Origin: Arcuatula senhousia
Lineage: Eukaryota > Mollusca > Bivalvia > Mytilida > Mytilidae
NCBI GenBank assembly: GCA_963971305.1
Contig: OZ020305.1
Span: forward strand, 4,931,001-4,995,000
Reading direction: 5' to 3'
DNA: 64,000 nucleotides
This document shows, in pieces, positions 11,801 to 26,500 of this stretch. The stretch's first letter is position 1, and each line of letters starts with the position of its first letter. The translations under genes were made by a program, and so were the position numbers. The notes below the pieces were generated by a model. The model had not been told where the DNA came from and made no database searches. It was given only the letters and a program-made list of their open reading frames with translations.

Positions 11801-14800
11801 ACAAGAAATTGACACTCGCTGTAATGTTATTTTCTCTGACAAGAACGCTATAATTTTCTGGTTTGAATATTTTTCTTTAGAAATTATAAGATCTTAATTT
11901 TATGCTTGATAAACTGGTAAAGGAAAAGGATCTAACAGTTCACATTAGCCATGAATATCTAGTTTCTGACTCGCCGTTGCTTCTAGTCAACGGAAAATAC
12001 AAGTTGATTGGAGCTTTGTACAAAATTCCACTTTTGGTTGCGTTTATCGTCTTCTGTTGTAAACCATTGAAAGCTATTGATGCCAAGACCCGCGGAGTGT
12101 GTCACGTCTGAACATTTTAATTCATTGCATTTTCATTAATAATTTGTACCGATTGTCTGCTGTATTTCATTACCCATGAGCCATTGATTTAACACGGTAG
12201 TTCTGTTGTGGTGTACAACCGTCACATTGTCGGGTAATTTAATATTGGAGTATCGACAGGACACTTTATAATTTTATTGGCTCTTATCAAATTGTGCACA
12301 CACTCCATGCAATTTATGATAAAAATTATAAGGGTTTTGAAAAATAAAAAGTGTATTTACTTTGTTTACCCAGTTTTACCTTTGCTTATCTATAATTCTA
12401 GATTATTATTGGCATTGAAAAAAAAAGCTATTTAGATAAAAGATTTCTTTTTTCATGCAAATACAAACAATCTCTGATCTTTTTCCAAAGCATACTAAAT
12501 TCTCCATTATGTTATGATAACAAAGACTTTAATATTTTTGTCCCATTGACAAGTTTATTATCAATATGTTCACTCACGCTGATCAAACATTAGTGTAAAA
12601 TTGTAAGTTTGTAATTATTTGCCTATTTAATTAAATCACCTGACTTGTATATTATCTCCTGTTCAGGTTTACTTTAGCTTGGGGACATTGAAGAGTGAAC
12701 ACATGGGATTTCACACACCTTGCTGTTTCACAAAAGATTTATCATGGATATAATATGGCCTTGGGCAATGCTGTTTCTACTGTAGTTCTTTTCAACAGTA
12801 AAATAAACAATTTATGATAGGAGTTTGTATCTGTAAAGGGGAATGCTATAGATAAAATTGTTGATTAGCCAATTTATCAACTGTGACCACATGGCAGGCA
12901 TATATAGATTAAGTATTGGATAGGGTGAGTAAGGATGTGTAAGAATTAAACAGCCGAACAGCATACTGGCAATTTAATTACTTTTTAGGCCCGCTGAATA
13001 TTTAAAAATTCAAGGGAGATAATTGAAATATTTTCCACGAGGTGGCGCTGCTCAATCCCAAACTAATTTGTTTGGGTTGAAAAACAACGTGTTTTTGGCT
13101 TTTAAATAAAAGAAAACATGTAAATGAAATTAAAAATTGATTCAAAATATATTTTTTGCCATGACTGTCGATTATGAACAGAATTGGTTCCTCAAAAATT
13201 AAGAAAAGCGAACTTTAACATCGGTAACGAAACTTTGCGTTTCTTTTTCGTCGCGTATGTTTACACTTTTCTCAATTGACAGAATCGAGTTCTAGCGGAT
13301 GAATATACATAGAAACTGGTTTTCTATGTTAAATTATATGTTATCCGTTAGTGGTTAACTGGAATTCACGTCACTCTTAACAGTTTAAGAAAATAGTCCT
13401 TTTTTCCGACACCACCAAAACAAAGAAAGGTGCCGATCAATCCCCCCCATTCTTTCACATGTTTCGTCAATATTTAACTCTGTAAACGATGTAATCATGG
13501 TAAATGATGTTGACTTTAATATTCTAATCTAAATTGTAACATAAATTTTATGTTATAATGATTAATGAAAGCCAGATAGAAGGCTATTAGAAATTATTTG
13601 TTCTGCCAGTTTAAATCTAAAAATAGAACGAACAAAAAGCTGCCATCACTGGTTGTCTCCCCTTACGTATGGTAAAAATCGTATCGTTTCAATTGACAGA
13701 AAAAAGTTCTAGTGGGTTTAATTTTCTACTTTTTGTCATATTGAATTCCTAATTTTTTTCCCCACAAGTTGTTAAAATTACATCGCGTCACTCTTACGGG
13801 AACTTGTGTTATTTTTTAATTTTCAGTTTTTTGTTACTGATTCCGCCATCTTCGATTCGACTTTTCGACTCGATTTCTTCCTTGTTACAATAAAACTCAT
13901 ACCGATCGAGGTAACAATTACGACAATGATTATTTCTTTATTACATACTATCTTCGTTATCCAGAATATATTGTTAAGAATCGTAAATTTGATGATTTTT
14001 AACTGGTCGTCAACAGAATCAAAAACGTCTCGATTCCGTCATGTATAAAATCTATTGAATGTCATCCATTAATGACTATGCTGTTCGGCTGTAAATGGTC
14101 TGTGCTGTAATGTGTGTCATTAAAACAATTTAAAATGTAAACTTTCAAAAATATACAAAAATGTAGTCATGCTGTCTCAATTTTTTTGCCTTGATGGATT
14201 TAATTTACATTCTTATAAAACCCTGATTGGTTTTTCAGGTTATTGGTATGCTATAGCTCACATTTCTTTCAAATTCCTTTTACAGAACATCAGCTGCATT
14301 ATAATTTTTGGAAATTTTGATGGCTTAACTCATTTTTTTAATCATTACATTTTGGCATGTGAATTGCAGTGTCAGTATAAAAAAGTTATTTATCTCCAGA
14401 CAGACAGACCTATCCAATTTCTGAGAAATAAAGATTCAATCAGCTATATTATACATATTATCCATTCAATGTATGATTCAGTCATTCATAAATTAAATAT
14501 TTTTTTCATTTGTAATAACATTTTTTAAAAAGACAGAACATATGCAATTGTTATCTATTAAAACCACAAATTGAAATAATTTAATAATATTAAAAACGAA
14601 AGAATATGGAATATGTTAAAAATAATTTGAAAGTGGTTAAGTATTGGTAAAAAAATTATTTGATCGTGTCATTTGATTTTGAATTCTAATCCTACTTAGG
14701 ATTAATTGTGAGCTTTTAAACATGCATTTTTTGTAAAGTTTATCCTTTTAAGAATTAGCGAAAAACATTTTGAGCATTATATCTGCAAGTTCTTGTTTAA

Positions 14801-17047
14801 GGTATAAATTAAACATGACATGAATTGTTAGTACGTTTAGTCAGAGGGGTGACAGGGATTTGACAAAGAAAAACCAAAATGATTGTCCATGATAACGCTC
14901 CAGAATGAAGAGTCTCTACGTTTAAAAGGTACAAAATTCAATAGATCAGTCCAGAGTCTCAGGTTTTCTGGCTATAGCATACAAAACATGTCAACATGAG
15001 AGATTTAAAAAGAAAAGACACTTATTATAGGGTATTTTTTATGGTTGCTTAAATAATAAAAATTGAATTTTGTAATTGATATTTCTTAAGCTTGATTTTA
15101 AAGTTTTGAAAAACAATTATTTTCTACTAATCCTATTAGTAAATTTTAGAACATCATAATAATGAAGACATTCTAACAGAAATTTTATTTTTACATGAAG
15201 ATACTGAAAATTATTATTATCTAAATATTTAGATAAAGATACATGTATTTGTTCAAATGTCAAATATGTCAAAAAGTCAATATGATCATTATTTTACAAA
15301 CTGCTTTTCTTAATGATTTTCTGTCCCCCCCCCCAAAATAGTTTGGAAAATCTGTTCAAAACATGGAACAAATTATTGTTTTGTTTTGGTTTGGCCTAAG
15401 ACTAATATTCTATTTATTGTTCTATGTTGTTATAAATTAATTAAATGTGTCACACTACTGTTTGATAGTGTTGTATTTATCTTTGTACCTGATTACATGA
15501 AGAAGTCATTTTACTATCAAACTTTTTATTACCCCTGCAAAATATAAGATTGAAAAAAAATTATGGGTAAGGTATAAAAAATGACAAGTATTTTTACCCC
15601 CAGAAAAACGTTCAAATGTGATATCAATTGAAATCCACACCTTGACGAGTTTTACCTGAACTTGACAGGTATGAAAATGTTGATATGTCACAACGCCTGG
15701 TGGAAATGCTAATCAAAGTGTTGTGAGTGATTATGATAAGTTATATCAATGGAGAGATCAGATAAGACCTAATTATTTGTTCAAGTGTGGGAAGATTAAC
15801 AGAAGATACTTATGCCTAGATTATACAAAGCTCCAGTTTTCATTTTGTTTGGCTTTTTGAGCGCAATCCAAAATTATCTATTAAGTCTCAATTTAAGAGA
15901 TTTAAAAGGCCCAAATAGTGAATATTGTTATTAAACATTATCTATTATGAGAACAAAGTTTGTTTGTAAATGACGACAATAAAAAGTGAACAAAAAGGTT
16001 TATAATTCTACTTTGATATAATTGATGTGTGATAATCAACGATTTTCTCTGAATGAGACAGTTTATATTGTCAATATTCCCCTGATGGTGGTTTAATGGA
16101 TTCATACAGATGTCAAGATGGATTAATTTTTGTATGCACATCATGTCACAGTAGCTGCAGCTGCTGATCTGCAAACAAACATGCAAATATAAAATCTTGA
16201 CTTTTTTAATTTTACCATACTGGTGTGTTTTGTGATGAGCTTAGACTCTTTATAGAACATCATTTATAATCATTGATCTATTATGTCAATAAAATGTTAT
16301 ATGAAAATAGACATGCAATTATAGGAGCATGCTTTTATGATTGAATGTTGATTTTTTCCCCAACTATTACAAGTGCTCTCTTGTTACATTCTTTCAAGTC
16401 AGGTTTTTTTAAGTTTACACTGAAAGATAAAAAAAACTGTTAAATGTTTATTATGTGAATAAAACATACAGGTTTATGACATATTAAGTACCCTTTATTA
16501 TTTGATAGCCCAAGGAAAGAATCCACTTTGTTACATATAGTACATGCACATTTTATATACTTGTACGGGACCCCCATACATAATTTTTACAATGAAGACC
16601 TAGGCCAACAGTGGCATTTCATAAAGTAATCACTAATTAATTTGTTCCTTGTCTCATGCAAATAAAATGGGATAACCTGCATTTTAAATTTACAATAACT
16701 TTATGAAAAAACTACCCTTATATTTTATTTAAGTGATACCAAAGGACTTTTGATTTTTTAGGCCTGATGTGAAATTTCCCCTTAAAATAAAAAAAAAATT
16801 GATCGAACTAATTTTAACCAAAAAGTCACTCAAAGATCTTCAAACAAAAAAATGTACATGTATTTACTATATATATTACAGGTCATAATGGAATAGATGT
16901 TGCCATAGAACATTGAGAGAGAACACAGAAATTTTAGAGAACCAATATACTAAAAGCATGATAATCCGACTTGAATGAATGGCCCAATCTAACGTCACAT
17001 GGATCTTTAATCTGTCCTACACTCCTCCCCAAACTGTGACATTACAG
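8874..17047 (+). other. Putative 5' intron, no coding exons supported
   Basis: The stretch is AT-rich with short chance frames only. It ends in a plausible acceptor (ACATTACAG, 17039-17047). Two observations stand out. The interval 11690-12330 has more complex sequence than its surroundings and might be regulatory. A diverged direct duplication exists at about 13262-13400 and 13685-13805. Confidence 0.35.
13262..13805 (+). repeat. Diverged direct duplication, two copies about 425 bp apart
   Basis: Both copies contain a CAATTGACAGAA phrase, then AGTTCTAG, and finish with a CGTCACTCTTA phrase. The copies are 13262-13400 and 13685-13805. No family is recognised. Confidence 0.35.
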
Positions 17048-17066
17048 GAGTGTAGGTCTCCACACG

Positions 17067-17546
17067 ATGAGTGGCAACGAACACCATGCCACTGTTGATA
17101 AGGGCTTAAAGATGAAAATTAAACGAAAAAATGTCAATAGTAAGAGTGATGCCAAACACGAGATTGTAAAAGGAGAAAAAATGTCGTCAAACGAAAGCAA
17201 TAGTTCTAATGGAACGGACAAAGTGAAACAGAACTCAAACGGAGCACAGTCTGATAAAGTCAAACAGAGCTCAAATGGGGCACAGTCAGACAAAGGCAAA
17301 CAGGGGACATCTGGTGATAAGTCGCCCAAGGTCAAAGGGTCACACAAAAAGGAGAAATCAAAGGAGAAGGTCCCCAAAGGATCGGACGTGTCCTCAGTGA
17401 GTACAACACTTGATGCTGCATTTTCTCAAGTTTCTCTTGACTCTAAGCCTGTTGACCCAACCAAAGCAGATGATCCGTACGCTTTTTGTGAAGCCAAAGA
17501 TGAAGAAGGCATTGGCTTTACCTTAAAAAAGGTCAAAGTTGAAAAG
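17067..17546 (+). CDS. ZNF608/609: ZNF608/609-like coding exon 1
   Basis: It encodes 160 residues ending in LKKVKVEK, matching the KKVKSEK end of the equivalent vertebrate region. The donor is AAG|GTTTGT (phase 0). The frame runs on past this donor into the intron for 19 more codons, which are not family-like. The exon is K/S/D-rich with two near-identical copies of a KVKQxSNGAQSD unit. The acceptor AG at 17046-17047 precedes the start, so the first 19 exon bases are probably 5' UTR. Confidence 0.8.
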
Positions 17547-20500
17547 GTTTGTACTTGGTGTCCGTTTGCTGCTCGTGGGCTCTGCTATGTATTGTTTCCT
17601 AGTTAGCTAGTGATATGATTTAGATTTTTGGATGCTTGGGTTAAGTTTTTGAAAAAGAATTAGAAGAGTATTTATATTCAATTTTTAATAAAGTTCAACT
17701 TGCATGAAATCGATAAATATGTATTCTGCATATATGTGTGCATGTTCTTGTAATATTTTACAGATTACATGTGGACACATCACATGTATATGGACAGAAC
17801 TCGGAAGATTTAAGAATATGCTTGTTATTGTACATATTACAAACTTAATATTGCTGTTTCTATTTTTGGCTTTAGATACATTGTAATAGAAGTTTCTCTA
17901 AATACTAGCTCTACCTAATTAATTATTTAAACAAGAAAAATATTGTTTTCTTTGGCCCAAACCATTAATTAGTCCAAAAATATTTGTTATAAGCAAAATT
18001 TCTGTTTTATATTTTATAAGAAAATGTAAAAAAATTGCTGAATGTTGAGGTATAGCTAACTAAGGAACAATACGAGGAGCCTATGGAGTATGTTGGGCTG
18101 TATAGTACAATACCTGCTTAATCTTGTGCATGGCTTCTCAAGTAGATGGCTAAACATTACATAGATGCATCAATACTTGTGCATGTCAATTTTGTAATCA
18201 GAATCAAATCTGCTTCCCCCACCCTCAAAACAAACATCTCCCCCACCAAAGAAAAGAAAAAAAAAAGAGTGAAAAAGAAAATGAAAATATTGAAAACCCT
18301 TAAAATTTTAACCAAAATGCAGAAATCTGAAGTGTGAAATTTTTTTTTGAACTATGATATGTAGAAGGAAGAATTTTTCAGTACTTTACATAATTTTAAC
18401 AATTATTTGTTCCTTTATTAAATCATATCTCACGTATCAGTTTCCGTAGTTCATGATGGTCTGCATCAGAAAAAAATGTGAGTGGGAATTCAATAAATAT
18501 AATAACTAGGAAAGTACACTTAACCTGTAGCTTTAGTAAATAGTATTGGTACAGTAACTAGTACACATTATAGGCACCGCCTGATAAAACTTGATATATC
18601 CAACATGTACAAAGTTGCGGTGTCACATAGAAACCGGCGTAATAACCTTAATCTGCATGGCCTAAGTGAAAATTGTGTAGCCTAAAACTTCAGGACCAAG
18701 TGCTGCAAATTTTGCACATAATTTTTTATTTTGGCCTAAATATTCAAGTTAGGTGGTCTTTCACTCTTGGCTAAATCTTTAAATGGTACTTGAACGTTTC
18801 CATATACCCCCAGTCTGTACCCAAGAAATTTGATGATAGGACAAGTTTCCATTCCATCACTGTTTATTTTCTACTTAAGATTAAAGATCAAATTGTCAAG
18901 ATAAAATTCTATAAAGATGTATTTACTGGATTAGTACATTAATCATTGTAATGATCCTGCCCCTTGACGGACCTTAATTGGTAATAAAATATGTCTTATG
19001 TCTTATGGTATAGTTTGGACTGGGTGTGTTGCTTCTGCATTGACTATGCTGTTAAAGGGTCGAGTAAAGGGGGTGTCTGACTCCCTGACTGATCTTTGAA
19101 AATTATTATGAAATTTTAAGTATTGAGAGGTACTAATGGAATGCTTTCATAGCATCTATAACTACATGATGGTCATGATATAAGACTATTATACTATTAA
19201 TTGAACAACTAAGGCATGGCATGTTTATTAATTAGAGAATAATTGTACATGCATGAATGCTTAATCCATATCTTAATTCTTTAAATGTGCATACATGTAC
19301 AAAATGTTAAGAATTTCAAGTGCTATACTTTTGCAATTAAATTTGTAGATTTTTATGGCAACTCCTACAGCATGCATTTGTATAATCTTTCTTCTACCAG
19401 AAGTACAGTGGTAATTGATATAAACTGTAGTGGTTCTCAGTTATCACATGTTTTTGTCTGGCTTTCCTATACAAACACCACTAGGCTGTATTTAGTGTCA
19501 TTTTTCAAGCACCTTGTCTTCCTGAACACTTATTATCTACTTCTCATTAAGATATCTTGATGATAAAAACACAGATACTTGTACTTTTGTAAAAAGGATA
19601 TACAATCACATGTACATCACCATTGTTGGTCTATAATTAGATGATATACATGTACTTCTACATGTATTGCTTTCACAACATCTGCTTGGATGATGTATGT
19701 CACTAAAATGGCTATACTAAGCCCCGGGACTAAGCTTCAGGTCTAGGGTACAAAGATGCCACCTATTATAAATACCAAAAGAAAAAATATTGAAAATTAA
19801 ATATATTTCAATTCCCAAGTAGTAAATTTAAAATGAAGAACCCAGATTTGTCTGGCATACTATAAAACCTGGCCTGGCCTCGTTGGCTTGGCCTGGCCTG
19901 GCCTGGCCTCGTTGGCTTGGCCTGGCCTGGCCTGGCCTGGTCCCATTGGCCTGGCCTGGCTTCATGTCGAGGCTTCTTTGGCCTGGCCTGGCTTCATTGG
20001 TTTGGCTTTGCTTGGCCTGGCTTGGCTTCATTGGCCTGGCCTGGCCTCTGAAAATTAGCACAGCTTCAATTTTCAATTTGATTTGTATAACTAATTTATG
20101 CATGTTTTATTTATTTAATGATGACCAATGGAAACATTTAAACACTTTAATCAACTTGTTATTGTTTGTCTAGGCTGTGCTGAGAGAATTAAGGTATGAT
20201 AATACATTATCAGTTTTATCAAATACCCATCTGACTCTGTAACAGGGCAGTCTGAGTTCCAAAGCATTTTGTGTATTTAAAAAGTACCGGTATTTCAAAT
20301 TTTGTATCTAAATATATGTGGTCAGATAGCTGCAATAGATGGTTGAAAGATTTAAAATTAGTTTATAACAATCAGAAATCTATAACTCTTATTACACCAA
20401 AAATATACCATGGTATAAATTCTATGGTATGGTACTAAAAAATGGACCCACTTTTTAAAATTATTTATAATGTCTTAATCCTTATAATTTTATACAGCTA

Positions 20501-23500
20501 GTGTAAAATATATTATCCATTTTATTACTGGAAATAGAAATTCTGTACTAGTTCCCAGTAAAAACTGACAAATGCTTTGCTTATCTGATCTTATCTGCTA
20601 AAGTGTAACAAATTTTTCAAAGCTAATGGATTAAAAGAGACATTTTTTATTGTCTTAAGTTGCACACTTTAGAATGATATTTTAAACTGAATGAACGGAA
20701 CTAAAATCATGATAAACAGTTATCTTATGAACAGTGTACAAGCATTACTTCAAACAAAAATGTTTATTAGAAAAAAAAAGATATCTATATTTCTTCATTT
20801 AGATACATGTACAAAATTTGGAATACTCTTTTATTACACAAAATGCTTTGAAACTCAGACTGCTCTGTTACAGAGTCAGATGGGTATCTGATAAAACTGA
20901 TAATTTATTATCATGCTATTATCATACCTTTATTCTCTCAGCACAGCCTAGTCAAACAATAACAAGTTGATTAAAGTATTGGTCATCATTAAATAAATAA
21001 AACATGCATAAATTAATTATACAAATCAAATTGAAAATTGAAGCTGTACCAATTTTCAGAGGCCAGGCCAGGCCAATGAAGCCAAGCCAGGCCAAGCCAA
21101 GCCAAGCCAATGAAGCCAGGCCAGGCCAAAGAAGCCTCGACATGAAGCCAGGCCAGGCCAATGGGACCAGGCCAGGCCAGGCCAGGCCAAGCCAATGAGG
21201 CCAGACCAGGTTTTATAGTATGCCGATTTGTCCACACTTGTATCTGAAATTTTGTTAATAACCTAATACCAAAATGTCAAATATTCTTTAAATTTATGCC
21301 AGAAACTGTTCATATTATAAGGTTTATAGTCAGAAGTATAGATAAAAAGAATGAATAAATTTAATTGGAATCAATATGATTTACCATGATGGTTTCAAAT
21401 GTTTTAAGTAGTAATTCATCAATGAACATGATGAAAGTAGATTCTAATGTAAAGCTATTATTTTTTCCTATGGCCTAATCGACAACTCCAATAAATATTG
21501 TTTACGTTTATCTGTTACATATTTTTATGACATCCCAACATAAATAACCACAGCAGATAACAATCATATGTTCCCTTCACCAAATCTGGTATTACACATT
21601 CAAAAGATTACTTTATGATTAATAACTACCTAATTTTCTCTGCTTAGATAAAGTATTCTGTAGGAATTTGAAGTATTTTTTTGATAAAGGCAATACATAT
21701 GACTTATGTATTGATTTTGCATTTAAATTTTGCTTGGATTAATATTGCTGAGAACTCTTCAATTAATTTAGCAAATTAAATAGGATGATGATCTGTAGTT
21801 GGTCCAGTAAATTAAAAACAATGTGTAGGCATTGAAAAAGCACAGACTATTTAGATTCTTCAATGGAAGTGGGACTTGTAAAATCAATGAATATGCAAGT
21901 AAAGATAAAAAAAAAAAGCAAAAATAAGAGACTCTAATAGAACCAGAAATGACATGCAACCTAGAGCCTTTTTAGGGGTATTCCTAATTTAAAAGTTCAT
22001 TGACCAAGACCTTTGACCTAAAACGGACACCTGCTGGAGTCTCAATTCTGCCTGTTGTTAAAATTACCTCAATTTATGGTTCTGTGACTTGAAACCAAAC
22101 CTGTCTTTGCTCTCTTTTACATGTATGTGACAGAACTACACCCTAAATTGTATATATAATAATCTGAAGACTTTAATGTTTATTGAAAAGAAATAAGAAA
22201 TAAACAATGAATGTATATGTATTTGTTTAAAAAAAAACAATTATGACAGAAAAAACTCAATGTGCACTTAATTTTTGCATTTCTTTGATGATTAAAATAA
22301 TTTTAATACATGTAGGTCTGACACTGTTACGCATGGTTGGTCACAGGTATGAAGGACATATATTTTCCATTTCAGACTGAATCTACCTCATTCCAGAACC
22401 ATATAGGGACCGACACATGTTCTATAGGCGTGGCTACAGACCCTGACTGTCTGGGACCCTGTGAGCCAGGGACTAATGTCCTTCTAGAGGGCATTGTATG
22501 GCAAGAGACTGAAAATGGTATGATATCAACCGATTTGTTATTTTTATAAGTAATACATGACTTTAAAAGTAAACATTAGCTGACCAAAAAACATTGTTTT
22601 TAAAATATTTTCGGAAAGACAAAAAATCAAAAAAGACAAAATCAATCATAACAGACTCTGTCAAAAGTTAAAAAAAAATGCAATTATGCAGAAATTATCA
22701 CTTGATTTTACCAGTTTGTGATGTAAGCAAAAAGCAATGGTATCTCAGACTATCTCTACACATACAGTGATGCTGTTAAATGGACAATGTTCTTACGTGA
22801 CATGTAAAATTATTTTCAAAATTGGAGATGCCATTTTAAATAAACAACAAAACAATATTTATTTTGATCCATTGCTTGTCACGCTTAGTAAAATTGAAAT
22901 GAAAGAGGTTTCTCAGGATTCACCAATCAATCTGTGCTATCTCAGAAATAGTGTATATCAGTTTATCTTACATTTTATATTTACAGGTGTACTAGTTGTC
23001 AATGTAACATGGCGAGACAAGACTTATGTCGGGACGTTATTAGATGCTACTAAACATGAGTGGGCTCCTCCACGGTAAGGCAATACCATAACTTTAGGGT
23101 ACTGGAATAAATGTACTGTTGACACTTTAACAGGTCGGGTATTCTAGATTTCGTTTGACCTATTAATCAATCAAAATTGTAAAAGATTGACCTTTCAAAT
23201 GGGGAAAAATGGTAAAACCTTTTCGTCGGTTTGATTGAAAAGTTCCTAACATAAACATGTATTCTTTCACTTCCTCGCTCATATTTCTCAAATACCAAAT
23301 GTAATTGGTTTTAAACGTTATTTTGTTTAACATGGGGAAATTCTCCTTATAAAGTAATGTTATGTTCCACTTATTGACTTCTATTTTATTAAGTGTATTG
23401 GTCAATTGACAATCAAAAAGGTAAACATGGCCATAAAATCTCCCTACTTCTCAAAGCTGTTTGGGTGAAAAAGTGTTTCTTTAATATGTTTATTTTTAAT

Positions 23501-26500
23501 ATGGCATTAATACAAATACAACAACCAATTTTTTCACCACTCATTTTAAAGATTTGTTTTGCGAGTAATGTTATATTTATTTTTTTCATAAAAAGCACGT
23601 GTTGGCGATCGTATTTATCTATACTCTCTCAAAAACTATTGGTTGAAAGTTTGACGAAAACATTATCCTTAAAAGGTAAAATCTTCGACCTGTTTAAATA
23701 CAATCATTAAGTATAACATTTAAACAAAATTTGTTTTCAATTTGAGTTATTCCTCTTTGATTGAAAAACAATTGAATCTAGGTTTTTTTTTCTTTTGTTA
23801 ATAGATTTATTGCTAAGTCTTTACATTCATGCTTGCTTAGATATAGGTTGTATAAATTTACTAGTTTGAATTAAACAAATTAATTATGGGTATATTTTAT
23901 GGGTTTTTTTCATCTGTAGATTTAACTGTGATTCACCTGTCAGCGATATGGATGCTAGAACACCTAAAGGTCGATCTAAGCGTGGAAGGACAACAAACAA
24001 TACACCAGTGGTAGACAAAATATTGGAAGGCAGAACATTACGTAAAGGTCGCAAAGGAAGCAGCAATAATACATTTACAGCACCCCCTAGTCCAGCTAAA
24101 TCTGACATTTCTGTTGTGTCCGTTGGTCAGAAACGTAAAGGTCGACCAGCAGAAATGGACAATGCAGTGAATGACAGTGCTAAAGTGAAACGTAGTCGAT
24201 CGTGTTCTCGTGGACCCACAGGAGATGGAAGTGAAAGTCCACTTCCCAGTCCACTTCCCAGTTTCATTGAATGTCCCGAACCAAACTGCAAAAAAAAATA
24301 CAAGCATATGAATGGTTTGCGCTACCATCAGTCTCATGCTCACACGTCTTTAGATAATGATGAGGAGTCTCGTGACATGGACAATACAGAAGATTCAATG
24401 TTGGAAGATGTAGAAAGTAATGCTGGTGAATGTGACACGAGCTCTAACAATCTAAAGATTGATATGGACAGTCTAGAGGATATTGAGTGTAAGAAGGAAG
24501 ACAATGAGGACTCTGTTAATATTGACATTGTAAATGTAGTTAAGCCAACTGTCAAAAACTCTGAAGTGACTAAAATGGACACAGATGAATCCAACAAGAA
24601 GGATAATCTTATTTCTACAAATGTGACAAAACCAAATATAGGATCTGGACATAGCTTCCATGCTGTGATAGCAGGGTCAAAAGTTCATAGTTCAGATGTC
24701 TCAGTGTGTTCAACTTCTGCAACAGTCATTCCAACACAAACAATTAATCCTACTGTTGTTAGTGTTCCTCCGATCTCATCCAGTCCGATCCAGTCTACTC
24801 GACCGATTACATTCGCTGCCATTACAACAGCTTCTCAATCAAATGACCATCTTGCTTCAAAAACTGAAAAATTGATCAAACCCAAAGTGATGAATCGACC
24901 TATAGCACCGTCTAATATGATAGCATTGACAACTAATGTTACTGTTACTCATACCAATCTAGCACCTGTCACAACTCATGTGTCGAGTACGACACAGTTC
25001 CAACCGATTCAACCTAAGCCAACAGTATTAGGTGATTCTTCAAATGTAAATCAACATTTACTTAGTGAATTCAAGGAGAAGAAGAAACACAAACGAAAAT
25101 CCAAAGACAAGGAAGGAAGTATAACTCCGTCACAAAATGTCAATATTGCCGCTGCCAAGCTTATAAAACCAGACATTAAGAAATCAGAACCTAGCAGTGT
25201 TATAAAGGTTGCACCAATGATTGCTAAACCATCAGAACCTATCAAAAAAGAGATTGTACCTATTAGACCTGTTGAATTAGAAAAGGATAAAACTAGTTCA
25301 ACACTACTGGACAAGTCTTCCTATCCCCCAAATGTTGGGGTCATCACAGGTCAACCTCAGGCGAAAGTGGTAGATCTTAGTCACACACCTAGAAGTGAAG
25401 CGAGTGTTCTGAAAGTGACACCTACTCTACAGGTTATAACCAGTGAAAGCAATAAATCAAATATAAATGACGATGTGCAGAGTCCAGCTTATTCTGACAT
25501 TTCTGATGCAAATGAAGCTGGTTCTCCAGCTCAAAGTGCTAGTCCTCAATTGATAGATGACAAGAATTTAAAACCCAAAGAATCACAAGGTGCTCCCCCA
25601 CCAGGTGTTCCCCTGGAAAATCCTCAGATGAACCAGTATGGTGGCATGTATGGAAATTATTACAATCCTTCTCCGTATCTCATGTCACCGGCTGCTCAAG
25701 GTTCACCTGGATCAAACATTCAAAAGATGCAACAAAATCCAAAGGATAGGAGTACACCAGTAGACCCCACAAAAGGAGCTGTGGAAAATAAATCAAAAAG
25801 TGACGAATCAAAATTAGATAAAGGAAGTGAAACTGTCAACGAGAAAGCCGACCGATCACAACCTTTATCACAAACAGAAATGCAGCAAATTCAGCACCAA
25901 CAATGGGTCAACCAACAAATGTATGCATTACAAAGTCTTCCTCCGCAACAGCAGTATCATTATATGGCAGCTTATGGCCCTTATTTAAATCGGGAATATC
26001 ATATGCATCAGATGGCATCAGACCCCATGTATAGACAGCATTTCGAGAAAATGATTGAAGAGCAAAATAAAAGGATGCACCCAGAGGGTTTACCTAAGGA
26101 ACTGGAATCCCCAAGGTCAATAAGTAGGTCATCAGATATTTCTGTTGGTATGGGTCCAACTGGTGATATGTCTAAAAATAAACCACAGAATTTGTCAAGT
26201 GATGGTTCAGGAGGATCAAGTAATCGTGAAGGAGAAAAACGTCTCATAGAAAGTGACAAGGACAAGGTCATGCGTGATAAATTGACCAATGAGATGCGAC
26301 CGCAAAATAGTAAAGACACAAGTGACAAACAACGCGGTGAAATGTCAAAGGATAGTAAAATAAGTGATGAACAGGCAAGAAGGATGCAAATGTATAGGGA
26401 ACAAAAGTCAATAGAACAGCAAAAACGTGAGAAAAAATCTGGTGAAAATCGGTTCGATTCTCGTCCTTTGGACTTGGGAACTAGTAAATCTGGCAAAAGT

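Noticed and set aside
11656..12111. Two short plus-strand frames of 65 and 69 codons
   Set aside because: No splice context, no similarity to known families, and no codon bias beyond the local composition.
19828..21237. Tryptophan/proline/glycine-rich frames on both strands
   Set aside because: They arise from the GGCCT tandem units in the foldback arms, and mirror-image frames appear in both arms.
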